From Streptomyces kanamyceticus (lineage in GTDB: Bacteria; Actinomycetota; Actinomycetes; Streptomycetales; Streptomycetaceae), in contig NZ_CP023699.1 in assembly GCF_008704495.1 (NCBI RefSeq), positions 3,782,001-3,846,000 on the forward strand: a stretch of DNA of 64,000 nt, read 5' to 3'. The notes under the pieces are model-generated. The model saw nothing but the letters and a program-made list of their open reading frames with translations. It searched no databases and was not told the DNA's origin. Shown piece after piece: positions 17,361-26,492 of this stretch. How positions within the stretch are numbered: the stretch's first letter is position 1; each line of letters starts with the position of its first letter. The translations under genes were made by a program, and so were the position numbers.

Positions 17361-18973
17361 CCCTCCCCCTCCTTCGCCGCCCCGGCCTTCCCCTTCACCG
17401 TCCACCCCGCGTCGATGCCCGGAAAGAACACCGGGACCTCGACCGAGACCTCGGCCTTCCATACGGGGCCCCCGTCCGTGCAGGAGATCGACGCGTCCTG
17501 CCAGGCGCCCGGCAGGTGCTTCTTGGCCGCCGTGGCGCACGCCGCGCCGCCGCCGTCGCCCATCGCGTACGCCGCCGTGGCCGCCCGTGCCGCCTCGTCG
17601 GCCGCGTTGCCCGCGAGGGAGTACGAGTAGCCGTAGAGCGCGCACTGCCACAGCAAGGTCATGACGACGAGCAGCAGCGGAAACATCCCGGCGAATTCCA
17701 GCGTGACCGCGCCCCGGTCTGAGCCCGCCGCCTTCTTGCGCAGGGCGAGGCCGCCGCGTTTGCCGTGGCCCGCGGCCTCCTGGTCGATGAGGCCGAGTTC
17801 ACCGGCCAGGCCCCACAGCGCCTGTTTCACCGAGGAGCGGCTGTCGAGGTCCTGCATGCGTCCGGCGTCGACGGCGCCCCGCAGTTCCTTGAAGGCGGCG
17901 GGCACCGTGGACGTGGCGGTCCGGGTGCCGGTGACGCGCTCCACCAGCGAGGGCTGGATCTCGGACGCCTTGCCGTGCCGGTTGACGACGGTGACGGTCT
18001 CCTCCGCCTTGCGGATCTGGAGGCGGTCCCAGAGCCGCACCATGCGCTTGGCGGCGCGCACCGCGACGACGTCGGGGGTGACGAGGAGCAGGGCCTGGTC
18101 GGCGAGTTCGACGGCGACGGCGCTGGCCGCGGTGACGAAGGCGCCGCAGTCGACGATCACCACGTCGTAGCGGGCGCGCAGGGCGCCGAGGGTCTGGCGG
18201 GCGACCCGGTCGGTGACCTCTTCGCCGCGTTCGCCGTCGGCGGGGGCGAGGAGGAGGCCGATGCCGGTCTCGTGGGTGTAGACGGCGTCCTGGAGGACCC
18301 GGGGCGTGATGTCGGTGATCGCCGCGAGGTCGGCGACGGAGCGCCGGAACTGCACGTCGAGGTAGGAGGCGACGTCGCCGGACTGGAGGTCGAGGTCGAG
18401 GAGGGCCACCGAGCGCCCCGACGCCTGGGCGGCGAGGGCGAGCTGGACGGCGGTGACGGTCGCGCCGACGCCGCCCTTGGCCCCGCTGACCGCGACGACG
18501 GTGCCCGCGCCGGGCGCCCCGGGAGCGCCGACGCCCGCGTACAGCTCGATGCCCCCGCTGCCCAGGTGGCGGCGCATCCCGGTGGACCAGGAGGCGGCGG
18601 CCTGGACGCGTTCGGCGAGGGCGTCGTAGGCGAGGGGGACGTTCACGATGCCGCGCGCCCCCGAGTCCATGGCGGCGGTGAGCAGCCCGGGGCTGGTGTC
18701 GGCGGTGATCAGGACGACGCCGACGGCGGGGAAGCGCAGGACGAGGTCGCGGATGAGGTCGAGGGCGGGGACGGGACCGATCCGCTCGTGGACGAGGACG
18801 ACTTCCGGCAGCTCGTCGACCGACTCGGCGGCGAGCCTGGCGAGGGTGTCGAGCAGCGCGGTGGAGTCGCCGACGGGCAGCGCCGGTTCCGCGTCGGGCA
18901 GCTGTCCCACGAGCGTGGACAGCGCCCTCGCGGCGTCGATGTCGCCGACGGCGGGGAGGATCCGAGTGGTCAT
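17357..18973 (-). CDS. CpaE/TadZ-like ATPase fused to a TadE-like domain
   Basis: A 538-aa fusion. Residues ~1-130 resemble a degenerate receiver domain; ~155-400 are a MinD/ParA-type ATPase (CpaE/TadZ) that places the pilus machine, with a deviant P-loop KGGVGAT (166-172) where the usual GKT lysine is Ala; LLDLDLQSGD and VVIVDCGAF follow. From residue ~419 (DRGAVTLEFAGMFPLLLVVM) the C-terminus is a TadE-like membrane pseudopilin domain. In other bacteria these are separate proteins. ATG 18973 has AGGGG upstream. Confidence 0.9.
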   Translation of the reverse strand: MTTRILPAVGDIDAARALSTLVGQLPDAEPALPVGDSTALLDTLARLAAESVDELPEVVLVHERIGPVPALDLIRDLVLRFPAVGVVLITADTSPGLLTAAMDSGARGIVNVPLAYDALAERVQAAASWSTGMRRHLGSGGIELYAGVGAPGAPGAGTVVAVSGAKGGVGATVTAVQLALAAQASGRSVALLDLDLQSGDVASYLDVQFRRSVADLAAITDITPRVLQDAVYTHETGIGLLLAPADGERGEEVTDRVARQTLGALRARYDVVIVDCGAFVTAASAVAVELADQALLLVTPDVVAVRAAKRMVRLWDRLQIRKAEETVTVVNRHGKASEIQPSLVERVTGTRTATSTVPAAFKELRGAVDAGRMQDLDSRSSVKQALWGLAGELGLIDQEAAGHGKRGGLALRKKAAGSDRGAVTLEFAGMFPLLLVVMTLLWQCALYGYSYSLAGNAADEAARAATAAYAMGDGGGAACATAAKKHLPGAWQDASISCTDGGPVWKAEVSVEVPVFFPGIDAGWTVKGKAGAAKEGEG

Positions 18974-18983
18974 ACGAGACCCC

Positions 18984-19694
18984 TTACTTGTCCTCGTCGA
19001 GGGTGTACGTCCGGTCCCGCGGCGGCACGGTGGCGTCGCCGCCCGCGCCGACGAGCGCGAGCCGGACGTGGGTCGCGAACGACTCGGCGTACGCGACGCG
19101 CTGCGCGTCCGCCGTGCCGAGGGCGAACGTGATCGGTACGGCCTCCGTCGCCTTGCGGCGCGTGCGGTCGTCCTGGTTGGGTTCGAGCGGGGTCAGCTTG
19201 CCGACGTCGAGCACCTTGGCGCCCTCCACGATGACTTTGGACTGGTCCTTCGCCTTGTCGGTCTCGCCCTTGAACGTGGCGTAGATGTTGACCTTCGAGC
19301 CCGGGGTGATCTTGCCCGCGACGCCGGTGGCCGCGTCGATCATGATGGCGATCTCCTGCTGGCCCGGGCCGAGTTCGGGCCGCTCGACGATCATGTCGGA
19401 CTGGAGCAGCGAGCCCTTGCGCAGCTGGGTGACGGCGATCTTGCCGCGGATCGCGCGGAGGTCCCTGACGGCGTTGTCGGAGAGCCACCGCTCGGGCATC
19501 TCGACCTTCTTGAACTGGTCCGCGGTCAGTTCCTTGTAGGGCGCGATGTCGTCCTTGAGCTTGTACGCCGCGACCTCGGGACCCACTTTCCCGTTCACGT
19601 CGCGGATCACGGAGAGGACACCCGCGAACGCGCCGAGCGCGCACAGGACCGACAGGACCAGCAGGATGACGCCGCGGCGCTGGCGTGAGTTCAT
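18984..19694 (-). CDS. cpaB: CpaB/RcpC-like SAF-domain pilus protein
   Basis: A 236-aa exported membrane-anchored protein: N-terminal helix (GVILLVLSVLCALGAFAGVL), then a SAF domain (DIAPYKELTADQFKKVEMPE, IAVTQLRKGSLLQSDMI) and the RcpC extension (ITPGSKVNIYATF, VVDGAKVLDVGKLTP-like). CpaB links the pilus to the envelope in Gram-negatives; here it presumably acts at the cell-wall side. First of the packed Tad genes after the zinc-ribbon gene. Confidence 0.88.
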   Translation of the reverse strand: MNSRQRRGVILLVLSVLCALGAFAGVLSVIRDVNGKVGPEVAAYKLKDDIAPYKELTADQFKKVEMPERWLSDNAVRDLRAIRGKIAVTQLRKGSLLQSDMIVERPELGPGQQEIAIMIDAATGVAGKITPGSKVNIYATFKGETDKAKDQSKVIVEGAKVLDVGKLTPLEPNQDDRTRRKATEAVPITFALGTADAQRVAYAESFATHVRLALVGAGGDATVPPRDRTYTLDEDK

Positions 19695-19810
19695 GGTCCT
19701 GACTACCTCGATCGGGTGCGGCTGGCTACGGACAGTGAGCGGGGTGGCGCGCGTGCGGTCGTCGGTCGCGTACGAGGTGCGGGGGCGGGGCCGTCGGAGC
19801 GGGCGGCGGG

Positions 19811-20770
19811 CTAGGTCGCGCCTCTGGGCAGGGCGGTCGGGGCGCGGCCCTGGCCGGATCCGGCGGGGCGGAGCCGGTGGCCCGGTGGCGTCAGGGCGCG
19901 GGCCTGCTGCGCGGGGCGTTCGCCGGGCGGCGGCAGGGGCGCGGCGCAGAACGCGCAGCGGTCACCGATGAGTTCGAGCCCGCACCAGTGGCAGTCCTCG
20001 CGGCGTACGGAGGACACCAGCTGGTAGAGGACGGAGATGTCCGGGATGGCGGCGGCGAACTCGACGAGCTTGCCGGTCGCCCACCAGCGCGCGGACTCCG
20101 CGGGCAGCCGGGCCTCCTCGATGCCCTGGGTGTGCCAGGCGGCGGCGAGCGTCGTGGTGACCCAGTCGGCGGCGATGCGGCCGGGCGCGTAGAGCAGCTT
20201 GGTGCCGAATCCGGGGCCCTGGAGGTGGGCTTCGCCGTCGCCCGTGATCTTCACGAGCCCGGGCCTCGGCGTCGCCAGGACGGCGAACTGGGTGCCGGGC
20301 AGCCAGGACTTGGCGTGCGACTGGAGGGTGACGGGCACCCGGTCGAGCTTGGCGACGGAGCCGAGCAGGGCGCCCGCGTAGATGTAGTGCGAGAGCAGCC
20401 TGGCGGCGGAGGCGAGCACGCCGGGGCTGAAGTCGCAGATCGACAACTGCCGCAGCTGCAGGGCGAGTACGGCGATGCCGAGCGGCGGCAGGTCGGAGCG
20501 CAGGACGGCGATGCGGTCGCTCTCCAGGAGCGAACGGATCGCGTGGAGGCGGTGGGTGACGGCCGCGGGCGCGGAGGCCGGGCACAGCACGACGACATAG
20601 CCGTGGTGCTCGATGAGCGTGTCCATCTCGGTGAGCGACTGGTCGAGCGAGTACGCCCCCGGGGGCCGCACCGCGCACTGCAGGACGGCGGCCGACGGGG
20701 TGTGCCGGTCGGGCGAGGGCAGCACGAGATCGGGGCCGGTGACGGCTATGGCGGTCGGCAACGCGTACAC
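19811..20770 (-). CDS. Conserved protein with C-terminal zinc ribbon, upstream of Tad genes
   Basis: About 319 aa. No signal peptide. The body has alternating alpha/beta segments (YVVVLCPASAPAAVTHRLHA, IAVLALQLRQLSICDFSPG, KLVEFAAAIPDISVLYQLVS); the C-terminus carries CHWCGLELIGDRCAFC, a CxxC-x8-CxxC zinc ribbon, then a Pro-rich tail. I do not recognise the family. It lies 116 nt upstream of cpaB on the same strand and so may be the first gene of the Tad operon. GTG 20770 (GAGG 8 nt upstream) is preferred; ATG 20815 would add a Trp-rich stretch unlike protein. Confidence 0.65.
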   Translation of the reverse strand: MYALPTAIAVTGPDLVLPSPDRHTPSAAVLQCAVRPPGAYSLDQSLTEMDTLIEHHGYVVVLCPASAPAAVTHRLHAIRSLLESDRIAVLRSDLPPLGIAVLALQLRQLSICDFSPGVLASAARLLSHYIYAGALLGSVAKLDRVPVTLQSHAKSWLPGTQFAVLATPRPGLVKITGDGEAHLQGPGFGTKLLYAPGRIAADWVTTTLAAAWHTQGIEEARLPAESARWWATGKLVEFAAAIPDISVLYQLVSSVRREDCHWCGLELIGDRCAFCAAPLPPPGERPAQQARALTPPGHRLRPAGSGQGRAPTALPRGAT

Positions 20771-20894
20771 CCCCGGTCCTCGTGCACTCCTGCCCCAGCA
20801 CCATATCCACGTCATGGTCGCCTCAACACCCAACTTCGCACTGTTCATGTGGAGGTGGACGCCGTCCGGCGTGAACCAAGTGGTGCTTGAGGCC

Positions 20895-20930
20895 TTGACA
20901 ACTCAATTGGTCTGGACCAACTTGTACGAC
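20895..20930 (+). promoter_or_regulatory. Chitinase promoter with DasR-type (dre) box
   Basis: TTGACA (20895-20900) is a -35 element; TGGTCTGGACCA (20908-20919) is a near-perfect palindrome matching the DasR-responsive element of streptomycetes (TGGTCTAGACCA), placed between -35 and the start site. DasR is the GntR-family repressor released by glucosamine phosphates, and such boxes repress chitinase genes. Confidence 0.75.
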
Positions 20931-21044
20931 CAAGCCAGGGACACCATGCCGAGCGGGCACCACCCTGGCGGACGACGGTGGCCACCGTTCCCGCACCACC
21001 TCCCCCACCCCCAACTCCCCCCAACTCCCCCCACGGAGGCAGCA

Positions 21045-22061
21045 GTGGACCGCACACGGAGCAGAACGGGAGCGGTACTCGGGTCCCTCACGGCCCTGGC
21101 CCTCGCCCTCGCAGGGCTGTTCACCGGCGGCGTGGACAGCGCGCACGCGGACAGCACGAACGCGCGGACCCGCGCCGTACCGAAGCACGCGGTGACCGGC
21201 TACTGGCAGAACTTCAACAACGGCGCCCAGGTGCAGAAACTGGCCGACGTCCAGGACGAGTACGACATCATCGCCGTCTCCTTCGCCGACGCCACCGCCA
21301 CCCAGGGCCAGATCACCTTCAACCTCGACTCGGCCGGGCTCGGCGGCTACACGGTCGACCAGTTCAAGGCCGACATCAAGGCCAAGCAGGCCGCGGGCAA
21401 GTCGGTGATCATCTCCGTCGGCGGCGAGAAGGGCGCGATCGCGGTCAACGACTCCGCGTCGGCCAACGCGTTCGCCGACTCCACGTACAAGCTGATGCGG
21501 GAGTACGGCTTCGACGGCGTCGACATCGACCTGGAGAACGGCCTCAACTCCACCTACATGACGCAGGCGCTCAAGTCCCTGTCGTCCAAGGCCGGTTCGG
21601 GCCTCGTCCTGACCATGGCTCCGCAGACCATCGACATGCAGTCCCCCTCGACCGAGTACTTCAAGACCGCGCTCGCCGTGAAGGACATTCTCACAGTGGT
21701 CAACATGCAGTACTACAACAGCGGTTCGATGCTGGGCTGCGACGGCAAGGTCTACAGCCAGGGCACGGTCGACTTCCTGACCGGGCTCGCCTGCATCCAG
21801 CTGGAGAACGGCCTCGCGCCGTCCCAGGTCGGCATCGGCGTACCCGCGTCGTCGCGCGCGGCCGGTGGCGGATACGTCGCCCCGGACGTCGTGAACAGCG
21901 CCCTGGACTGCCTCGCCAAGGGCACCGGCTGCGGCTCGTTCAAGCCCGCCAAGACGTACCCCGACATCCGGGGCGCGATGACCTGGTCCACCAACTGGGA
22001 CGCGACGGCGGGCAGCACCTGGTCCAAGGCGGTGGGCGCGCACGTCCACGGGCTTCCGTAA
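21045..22061 (+). CDS. Secreted family 18 chitinase
   Basis: A 338-aa exported chitinase that hydrolyses chitin with retention. Signal peptide (TGAVLGSLTALALALAGLFT, cut near AHAD), then a GH18 catalytic barrel with FDGVDIDLE (156-164; catalytic Glu164), SVGGEKG and WSTNWD. No carbohydrate-binding or fibronectin domain, so it is a catalytic-domain-only form. GTG 21045 has GGAGG upstream. The upstream dre box predicts DasR control and induction by chitin products. Confidence 0.93.
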   Translation: MDRTRSRTGAVLGSLTALALALAGLFTGGVDSAHADSTNARTRAVPKHAVTGYWQNFNNGAQVQKLADVQDEYDIIAVSFADATATQGQITFNLDSAGLGGYTVDQFKADIKAKQAAGKSVIISVGGEKGAIAVNDSASANAFADSTYKLMREYGFDGVDIDLENGLNSTYMTQALKSLSSKAGSGLVLTMAPQTIDMQSPSTEYFKTALAVKDILTVVNMQYYNSGSMLGCDGKVYSQGTVDFLTGLACIQLENGLAPSQVGIGVPASSRAAGGGYVAPDVVNSALDCLAKGTGCGSFKPAKTYPDIRGAMTWSTNWDATAGSTWSKAVGAHVHGLP

Positions 22062-22083
22062 CCCTCGGTTCCCTCTCAAGGCC

Positions 22084-22113
22084 GCAGCGCCGCCGCTCCC
22101 CCGGCGGCGCTGC
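22084..22113. terminator. Bidirectional terminator
   Basis: An 11-bp perfect stem GCAGCGCCGCC / GGCGGCGCTGC with an 8-nt loop, between the convergent chitinase and NRAMP-like genes. Confidence 0.75.
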
Positions 22114-22150
22114 CGTTCGTTCGCGGCCTACCCAGCGGCCCGCCAGGGGC

Positions 22151-23476
22151 CTACCAGGGCAGGTCGCGCACCTGCTGCACGCAGAGGATCAGGAAGAGCA
22201 GCCCGGCGCCCGCCAGCATCACGTTGCTCAGCATGCCGTTGCGCCACTCCTTGGGCGTGCGCGAGGAGTTGAGCAGCCAGAGGAGTGTCAGGGCGAGGAA
22301 GGGCATGAAGAACGCGCCGAGTACGCCGTAGGCGATGACGAGGCCGAACGGCTGGTCCAGGAAGAGCAGGCCCATCGGCGGGAACGTCAGCCAGAGCAGG
22401 TACGCCCGGAACGGCACCGACTTCTCGCGCTTGCCCGCCGCGACCTCGGCGACCATGCCCTCCTCCTGGGCGGGGGTGCCGTCGGGGACCCTGCGCTCGC
22501 GCTGGATGCGCTCCACGAAGTCCGCGAACATCAGGCTCACCCCGTGCCACACGCCCATCAGCGCGCCGAACGACGTGGCGAAGAAGCCGATCAGGAAGAG
22601 GTTCGCGGTGACCGCGCCGAACCGGTCCTCCAGGACCTTGCCGAGGTCGATGAGGCCCCGGTCGCCCGAGGTGAGGGCGATGTTCGTGGAGTGCAGGAGC
22701 TCGGCGCCGATGATCATCATCGCGACGACGAAGATGCCGGTGGTGATGTACGCGACGCGGTTGTCGAGCCGCATCACCTTGAGCCAGCTGATGTCGGTCC
22801 AGCCCTTGGAGTTCACCCAGTACCCGTACGCGGCCATGGTGATGGTGCCGCCGACGCCGCCGATCAGGCCGAGCGTGTAGAGCAGCGAACCGTCGGGCAG
22901 GGCGGGCACGAGGCCCTTGACGGCGTTGCCGAGGTCGGGGGCGACGCGGATCGCGACGTACACGACGATCAGGAACTTCATGCCGATGACGACCGTCATG
23001 ACCTTCTCGAAGACGGCGTACCGGTTGAACCAGACGAAGGCGAGGCCGAGCACGCCGCACAGGACCGCCCAGGCCTTCAGGCTCGGCCCGTCGGGGAAGA
23101 GCGCGACCAGCGGCAGGGCGCTGGAGGACATGGCCGTGGCGCCGTAGACGAAGCCCCAGATGACGACGTAGATCGCGAAGTAGTAGGTGGTCCACTGCCC
23201 GAGGCTGCGCCAGCCCTCGAAAAGGGTGCGCCCGGTGGCCAGGTGCCAGCGGCCCGTCGCCTCGGCGAGGGAGATCTTCACCAGACAGCCGATGATCGCG
23301 GCCCACAGCAGCGTGTAGCCGAACTTGCTGCCCGCGATGAGCGTCGCGACCAGGTCACCGGCGCCGACGCCGGTCGCCGCGACGACGATGCCGGGGCCGA
23401 CGTACTTCCAGCTCGCCTTGCGGAGCCGGACGACGCCCTCGCCCGTTTCGGTCCCGCCACTCGTCGATTCAGCCAT
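22151..23476 (-). CDS. NRAMP-family-like divalent metal transporter, variant
   Basis: A 441-aa polytopic membrane protein with the NRAMP fold (11 or so helices): VGPGIVVAATGVGAGDLVAT and FGYTLLWAAIIGCLVKISLA at the N-terminus. The usual metal-binding DPG-x-x-x in helix 1 and MPH in helix 6 are not seen; instead there is GVGAGD and TMAAYGYW. It therefore belongs to the divergent NRAMP-related branch and its substrate is open (Mn/Fe unlikely to be bound in the standard way; Mg, Al or an organic substrate possible). ATG 23476 without a clear ribosome site. Confidence 0.8.
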   Translation of the reverse strand: MAESTSGGTETGEGVVRLRKASWKYVGPGIVVAATGVGAGDLVATLIAGSKFGYTLLWAAIIGCLVKISLAEATGRWHLATGRTLFEGWRSLGQWTTYYFAIYVVIWGFVYGATAMSSSALPLVALFPDGPSLKAWAVLCGVLGLAFVWFNRYAVFEKVMTVVIGMKFLIVVYVAIRVAPDLGNAVKGLVPALPDGSLLYTLGLIGGVGGTITMAAYGYWVNSKGWTDISWLKVMRLDNRVAYITTGIFVVAMMIIGAELLHSTNIALTSGDRGLIDLGKVLEDRFGAVTANLFLIGFFATSFGALMGVWHGVSLMFADFVERIQRERRVPDGTPAQEEGMVAEVAAGKREKSVPFRAYLLWLTFPPMGLLFLDQPFGLVIAYGVLGAFFMPFLALTLLWLLNSSRTPKEWRNGMLSNVMLAGAGLLFLILCVQQVRDLPW

Positions 23477-23667
23477 GCGATCAAGAAACCGCAAAGACAG
23501 CTGGTGCACAAGGGGTTGGGGAGCGCGGACGTGCCGGTCGGCGGGGTGCTTCGGCGGTTTGGCCAAAGACAGCGTTGACCGGAGCATGCCACGCATCCAC
23601 GATGGGCCCGCACCGCACCGCACCGCACGCGTCGCACTGAGCCCACCCCCACCCCCGAGGAGACTTC

Positions 23668-25005
23668 ATGCGACTTCGGATACGCGGCAGAAGATCCGCC
23701 GCGCTAGCGGCACTTCTCGCCCTCGCCGTCGCGGCACCCATCACCGCCAACGCCTCACCGGGCTCGGCCGACCAGGCCCCCCGCAAGACGGCGGCGGCCG
23801 ACGACAACGAGACGCGTCAGTACGAGATCCCGCTGCGCGACGACCGCGCGGCCCGCACCGCGCTCGCCCGCACCGGCGTCGCCATCGACGAGGTCGACGC
23901 CCGCGCGGTGGTCGTCTCGGCGTCCGGCCAAGAGGCGGCGAAGCTGCGGGAGTTGGGCTACAGGCTCAAGCCCCTGGCCGGACCCCCGAAGCGTACGGAC
24001 GGGCACGCGATCGAGCCCAAGGACTTCCCGCCCGCCGACGCGAAGTACCACAACTACGCCGAGATGAACGCGGAGATCGACCAGCGCATCGCGGCGTACC
24101 CGAGCCTGATGACGAAGAAGGTCATCGGCAAGTCGTACTCCGGCAGGGACATCGTCGCCATCAAGATCAGCGACAACGTGGGCACCGACGAGGCCGAGCC
24201 GGAAGTCCTCTTCACCCACCACCAGCACGCCCGCGAGCACCTGACGGTCGAGATGGCGCTGTACCTGCTGCGCGAACTCGGCGCGGGCTACGGCTCGGAC
24301 GCCCGCATCAAGAAGATGGTGGACTCGCGCGAGATCTGGATCGTCCCCGACATGAACCCGGACGGCGGCGAGTACGACATCGCGACCGGCTCGTACCGCA
24401 GCTGGCGACTGAACCGACAGCCCAACTCCAACGGCCGCACCGGCACCGACCTGAACCGCAACTGGGGCTACAAGTGGGGCTGCTGCGGCGGCTCTTCGAG
24501 CACCCCTGGCTCCGAGACCTACCGGGGATCGGCCGCCGAGTCGGCGCCCGAGGTGAAGGTCGTCTCCAACTTCGTGCGCAGCCGCGTCGTCGGCGGCAAG
24601 CAGCAGATCAAGGCCGCGATCGACTTCCACACGTACAGCGAACTGGTCCTGTGGCCGTACGGCTACACGTACAACGACACGGCGCCAGGGCTGACCCAGG
24701 ACGACCGCGACGCGCACGCCGCCGTCGGAAAGAAGATGGCCGCGAGCAACGGCTACACGCCCGAGCAGTCCAGTGACCTCTACATCACGGACGGCACGAT
24801 CGACGACTGGCTCTGGGGCGACCAGAAGATCTTCAGCTACACCTTCGAGATGTACCCGCGATCCGGCGGCGGCGGCTTCTACCCGCCCGACGAGGTCATC
24901 GAGCGGGAGACGTCACGCAACCGCGACGCGGTCCTGCAGCTCCTGGAGAATTCGGACTGCATGTACCGTTCGATCGGCAAGGAGCAGCAGTACTGCACGA
25001 GTTGA
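23668..25005 (+). CDS. Secreted M14 zinc carboxypeptidase
   Basis: A 445-aa exported metallocarboxypeptidase that trims C-terminal residues. Signal peptide ([20 protein letters not shown]), propeptide-like region (~40-125), then the M14 domain: zinc ligands H187 and E190 in HAREH and H321 in [20 protein letters not shown]; catalytic Glu394 in YTFEMYP. The end resembles the Streptomyces carboxypeptidase T-like enzymes. GGAGA upstream of ATG 23668. Confidence 0.93.
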   Translation: MRLRIRGRRSAALAALLALAVAAPITANASPGSADQAPRKTAAADDNETRQYEIPLRDDRAARTALARTGVAIDEVDARAVVVSASGQEAAKLRELGYRLKPLAGPPKRTDGHAIEPKDFPPADAKYHNYAEMNAEIDQRIAAYPSLMTKKVIGKSYSGRDIVAIKISDNVGTDEAEPEVLFTHHQHAREHLTVEMALYLLRELGAGYGSDARIKKMVDSREIWIVPDMNPDGGEYDIATGSYRSWRLNRQPNSNGRTGTDLNRNWGYKWGCCGGSSSTPGSETYRGSAAESAPEVKVVSNFVRSRVVGGKQQIKAAIDFHTYSELVLWPYGYTYNDTAPGLTQDDRDAHAAVGKKMAASNGYTPEQSSDLYITDGTIDDWLWGDQKIFSYTFEMYPRSGGGGFYPPDEVIERETSRNRDAVLQLLENSDCMYRSIGKEQQYCTS

Positions 25006-25023
25006 CGCTCGCGCGCGTGCGAC

Positions 25024-25057
25024 GCGGCCCCGGTCCCCTTCGAGGGTCCGGGGCCGC
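25024..25057. terminator. Bidirectional terminator
   Basis: Stem GCGGCCCCGG / CCGGGGCCGC (25024-25033 and 25048-25057) with additional inner CCC/GGG pairing, between the convergent carboxypeptidase and phospholipase genes. Confidence 0.7.
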
Positions 25058-25064
25058 GGCCGTC

Positions 25065-25547
25065 CTAGAAGAAGTTCTCCTTGCCGATACCGGCCGACAG
25101 GGCGTCGTGGATGATCGTCGCCTGGGCGAGGCAGGAGGTGTGCGAGGCGCTCCCCGCGGGCCAGTTCTCGTTGCACGCGAACCGCATCTGATTGTGCAGG
25201 CGCTCGTCGAGCCAGGCCTTGGTTTCCTCCGTGGGGCTCAGGCTGAGATGGGTGGAGCCGTGGTTGCCGTAGTTGCGGTAGCCGAAGTCGTGCTGGGCGC
25301 ATGCCTCGTAGAAGACGCCGTCCGGCCAGAACGTACAGCCGTCCGTGTCCCAGTCGAACGGTGGGATGTGGTCGTGATTGATGAAGTCGAGCCTGCTGAG
25401 GCCCATGATGCGGTCGGCCTCGCCCCGGACGTCGGCGACGGACCTGGAGGCGGGCCCGGCGTACGCCTCCCCCGGCAGGACGGCGACCGCGAGCAGCGCG
25501 GTCAGGACAGTGGCGAAGGCTTTGCTCAGTACGTTACGGGCGCGCAT
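25065..25547 (-). CDS. Secreted prokaryotic phospholipase A2
   Basis: A 160-aa exported enzyme that releases fatty acid from glycerophospholipids. Signal peptide (TVLTALLAVAVLPGEAYA), then the bacterial PLA2 core: HIPPFDWDTDGCTFWPDG, CAQHDFGYRNYG (catalytic His/Asp dyad) and two further cysteines (FACNENWPAGSASHTSC), all as in Streptomyces violaceoruber-type PLA2. GGAG spaced 7-8 nt before ATG 25547. Likely Ca-dependent. Confidence 0.92.
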   Translation of the reverse strand: MRARNVLSKAFATVLTALLAVAVLPGEAYAGPASRSVADVRGEADRIMGLSRLDFINHDHIPPFDWDTDGCTFWPDGVFYEACAQHDFGYRNYGNHGSTHLSLSPTEETKAWLDERLHNQMRFACNENWPAGSASHTSCLAQATIIHDALSAGIGKENFF

Positions 25548-25689
25548 ACGGCGGCTCCAGGCTGGTCAGGGGATGCCCGACGATCACCGGGCGCTCCCCA
25601 TGCTGGGCGCGGCGCCCCCACCCCGACGGCCAACACGCGGCCGTCTCACTCTCCCGGGTCCCGCCATATCGTTTCGCCACGCCCTCGGT

Positions 25690-26430
25690 TCACGGCTTGT
25701 GGGTCACCCAGAGCAGTTCCGCCGGCCAGCGATGTGCCCAGTCGGGCGGGTCGGTCTCGTTGTAGCCGTTGGGTGTTCCGGGTTCGGGCCGCGGCTCGAT
25801 GAGGTCGTCGATGACGAGACCCGCGCCGCGCAGGACCCTGACCCAGTCGCCGTAGGTGAGCTGATAGCTGGTCGCGCCGTCGCCTTCGGCGATGGTGTTC
25901 AGACCGAAGTAGTCCTGCCGCAGCGTCGTGGTCACACGGCTCGCGGCTTCGTCGTAGCACGCTTCGAACCACGGGCTGGCGACGTTGAACACCAGGCGCC
26001 CGCCCCGGCCCAAGACGCGTGCGGCCTCCGGGACGGCCAGGTGCGGGGGCGCCCAGCTGAGCCCACCGAAGTCGCAGAACACCAGGTCGAAGCTGGCGGC
26101 GGCGAAGGGGAGTTGTTCGGCGGCGCCCTGCACCAGCGGATAGCGGACCGCTCCCATCGCGCGGTCCGCCGCGGCGAGTTGGGCGTCCGACAGGTCGAAC
26201 CCGACCACGGCGGCACCCTCGGCGGCGAGCGCCCTGGACCACTGGCCTGCGCCGCAGCCGAGTTCGAGGACGCGCTTGCCGGTGACGTCGCCCAGGGCGC
26301 CCAGGTGCGCGTCGGGGATGGAGTACATGCCCCACAGCCGGGGTGCGGCGCCGATCTGCGGGTCGTGCTCGTGCTGGTAGGTGCTGCTGATCCGGTTCCA
26401 GAGCCGCCGGTTGGCGGGGATGCTTTCCAC
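25690..26430 (-). CDS. Class I methyltransferase (methyltransf_11/25 type)
   Basis: A 246-aa cytosolic SAM-dependent methyltransferase: RVLELGCGAGQWSRALAAEG (motif I), VVGFDLSDAQLAAADR (motif II), FDLVFCDFGGLSWAPP, and ARVLGRGGRLVFNVASPWFE. Substrate unknown. GTG 26430 has GGAG 8 nt upstream. The reading frame stays open upstream into the next gene by chance. Confidence 0.85.
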   Translation of the reverse strand: MESIPANRRLWNRISSTYQHEHDPQIGAAPRLWGMYSIPDAHLGALGDVTGKRVLELGCGAGQWSRALAAEGAAVVGFDLSDAQLAAADRAMGAVRYPLVQGAAEQLPFAAASFDLVFCDFGGLSWAPPHLAVPEAARVLGRGGRLVFNVASPWFEACYDEAASRVTTTLRQDYFGLNTIAEGDGATSYQLTYGDWVRVLRGAGLVIDDLIEPRPEPGTPNGYNETDPPDWAHRWPAELLWVTHKP

Positions 26431-26492
26431 GCGCCGACTCCAGCACCGCCTGCCGGGGGCGGTCAACACGATTGGGGCACTGGCCCGCGCGG

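Noticed and set aside
20613..21044. Long N-terminal extension of the chitinase frame
   Set aside because: It would run over the promoter, DasR box and a GGAGG site; the signal peptide starts at the GTG 21045.
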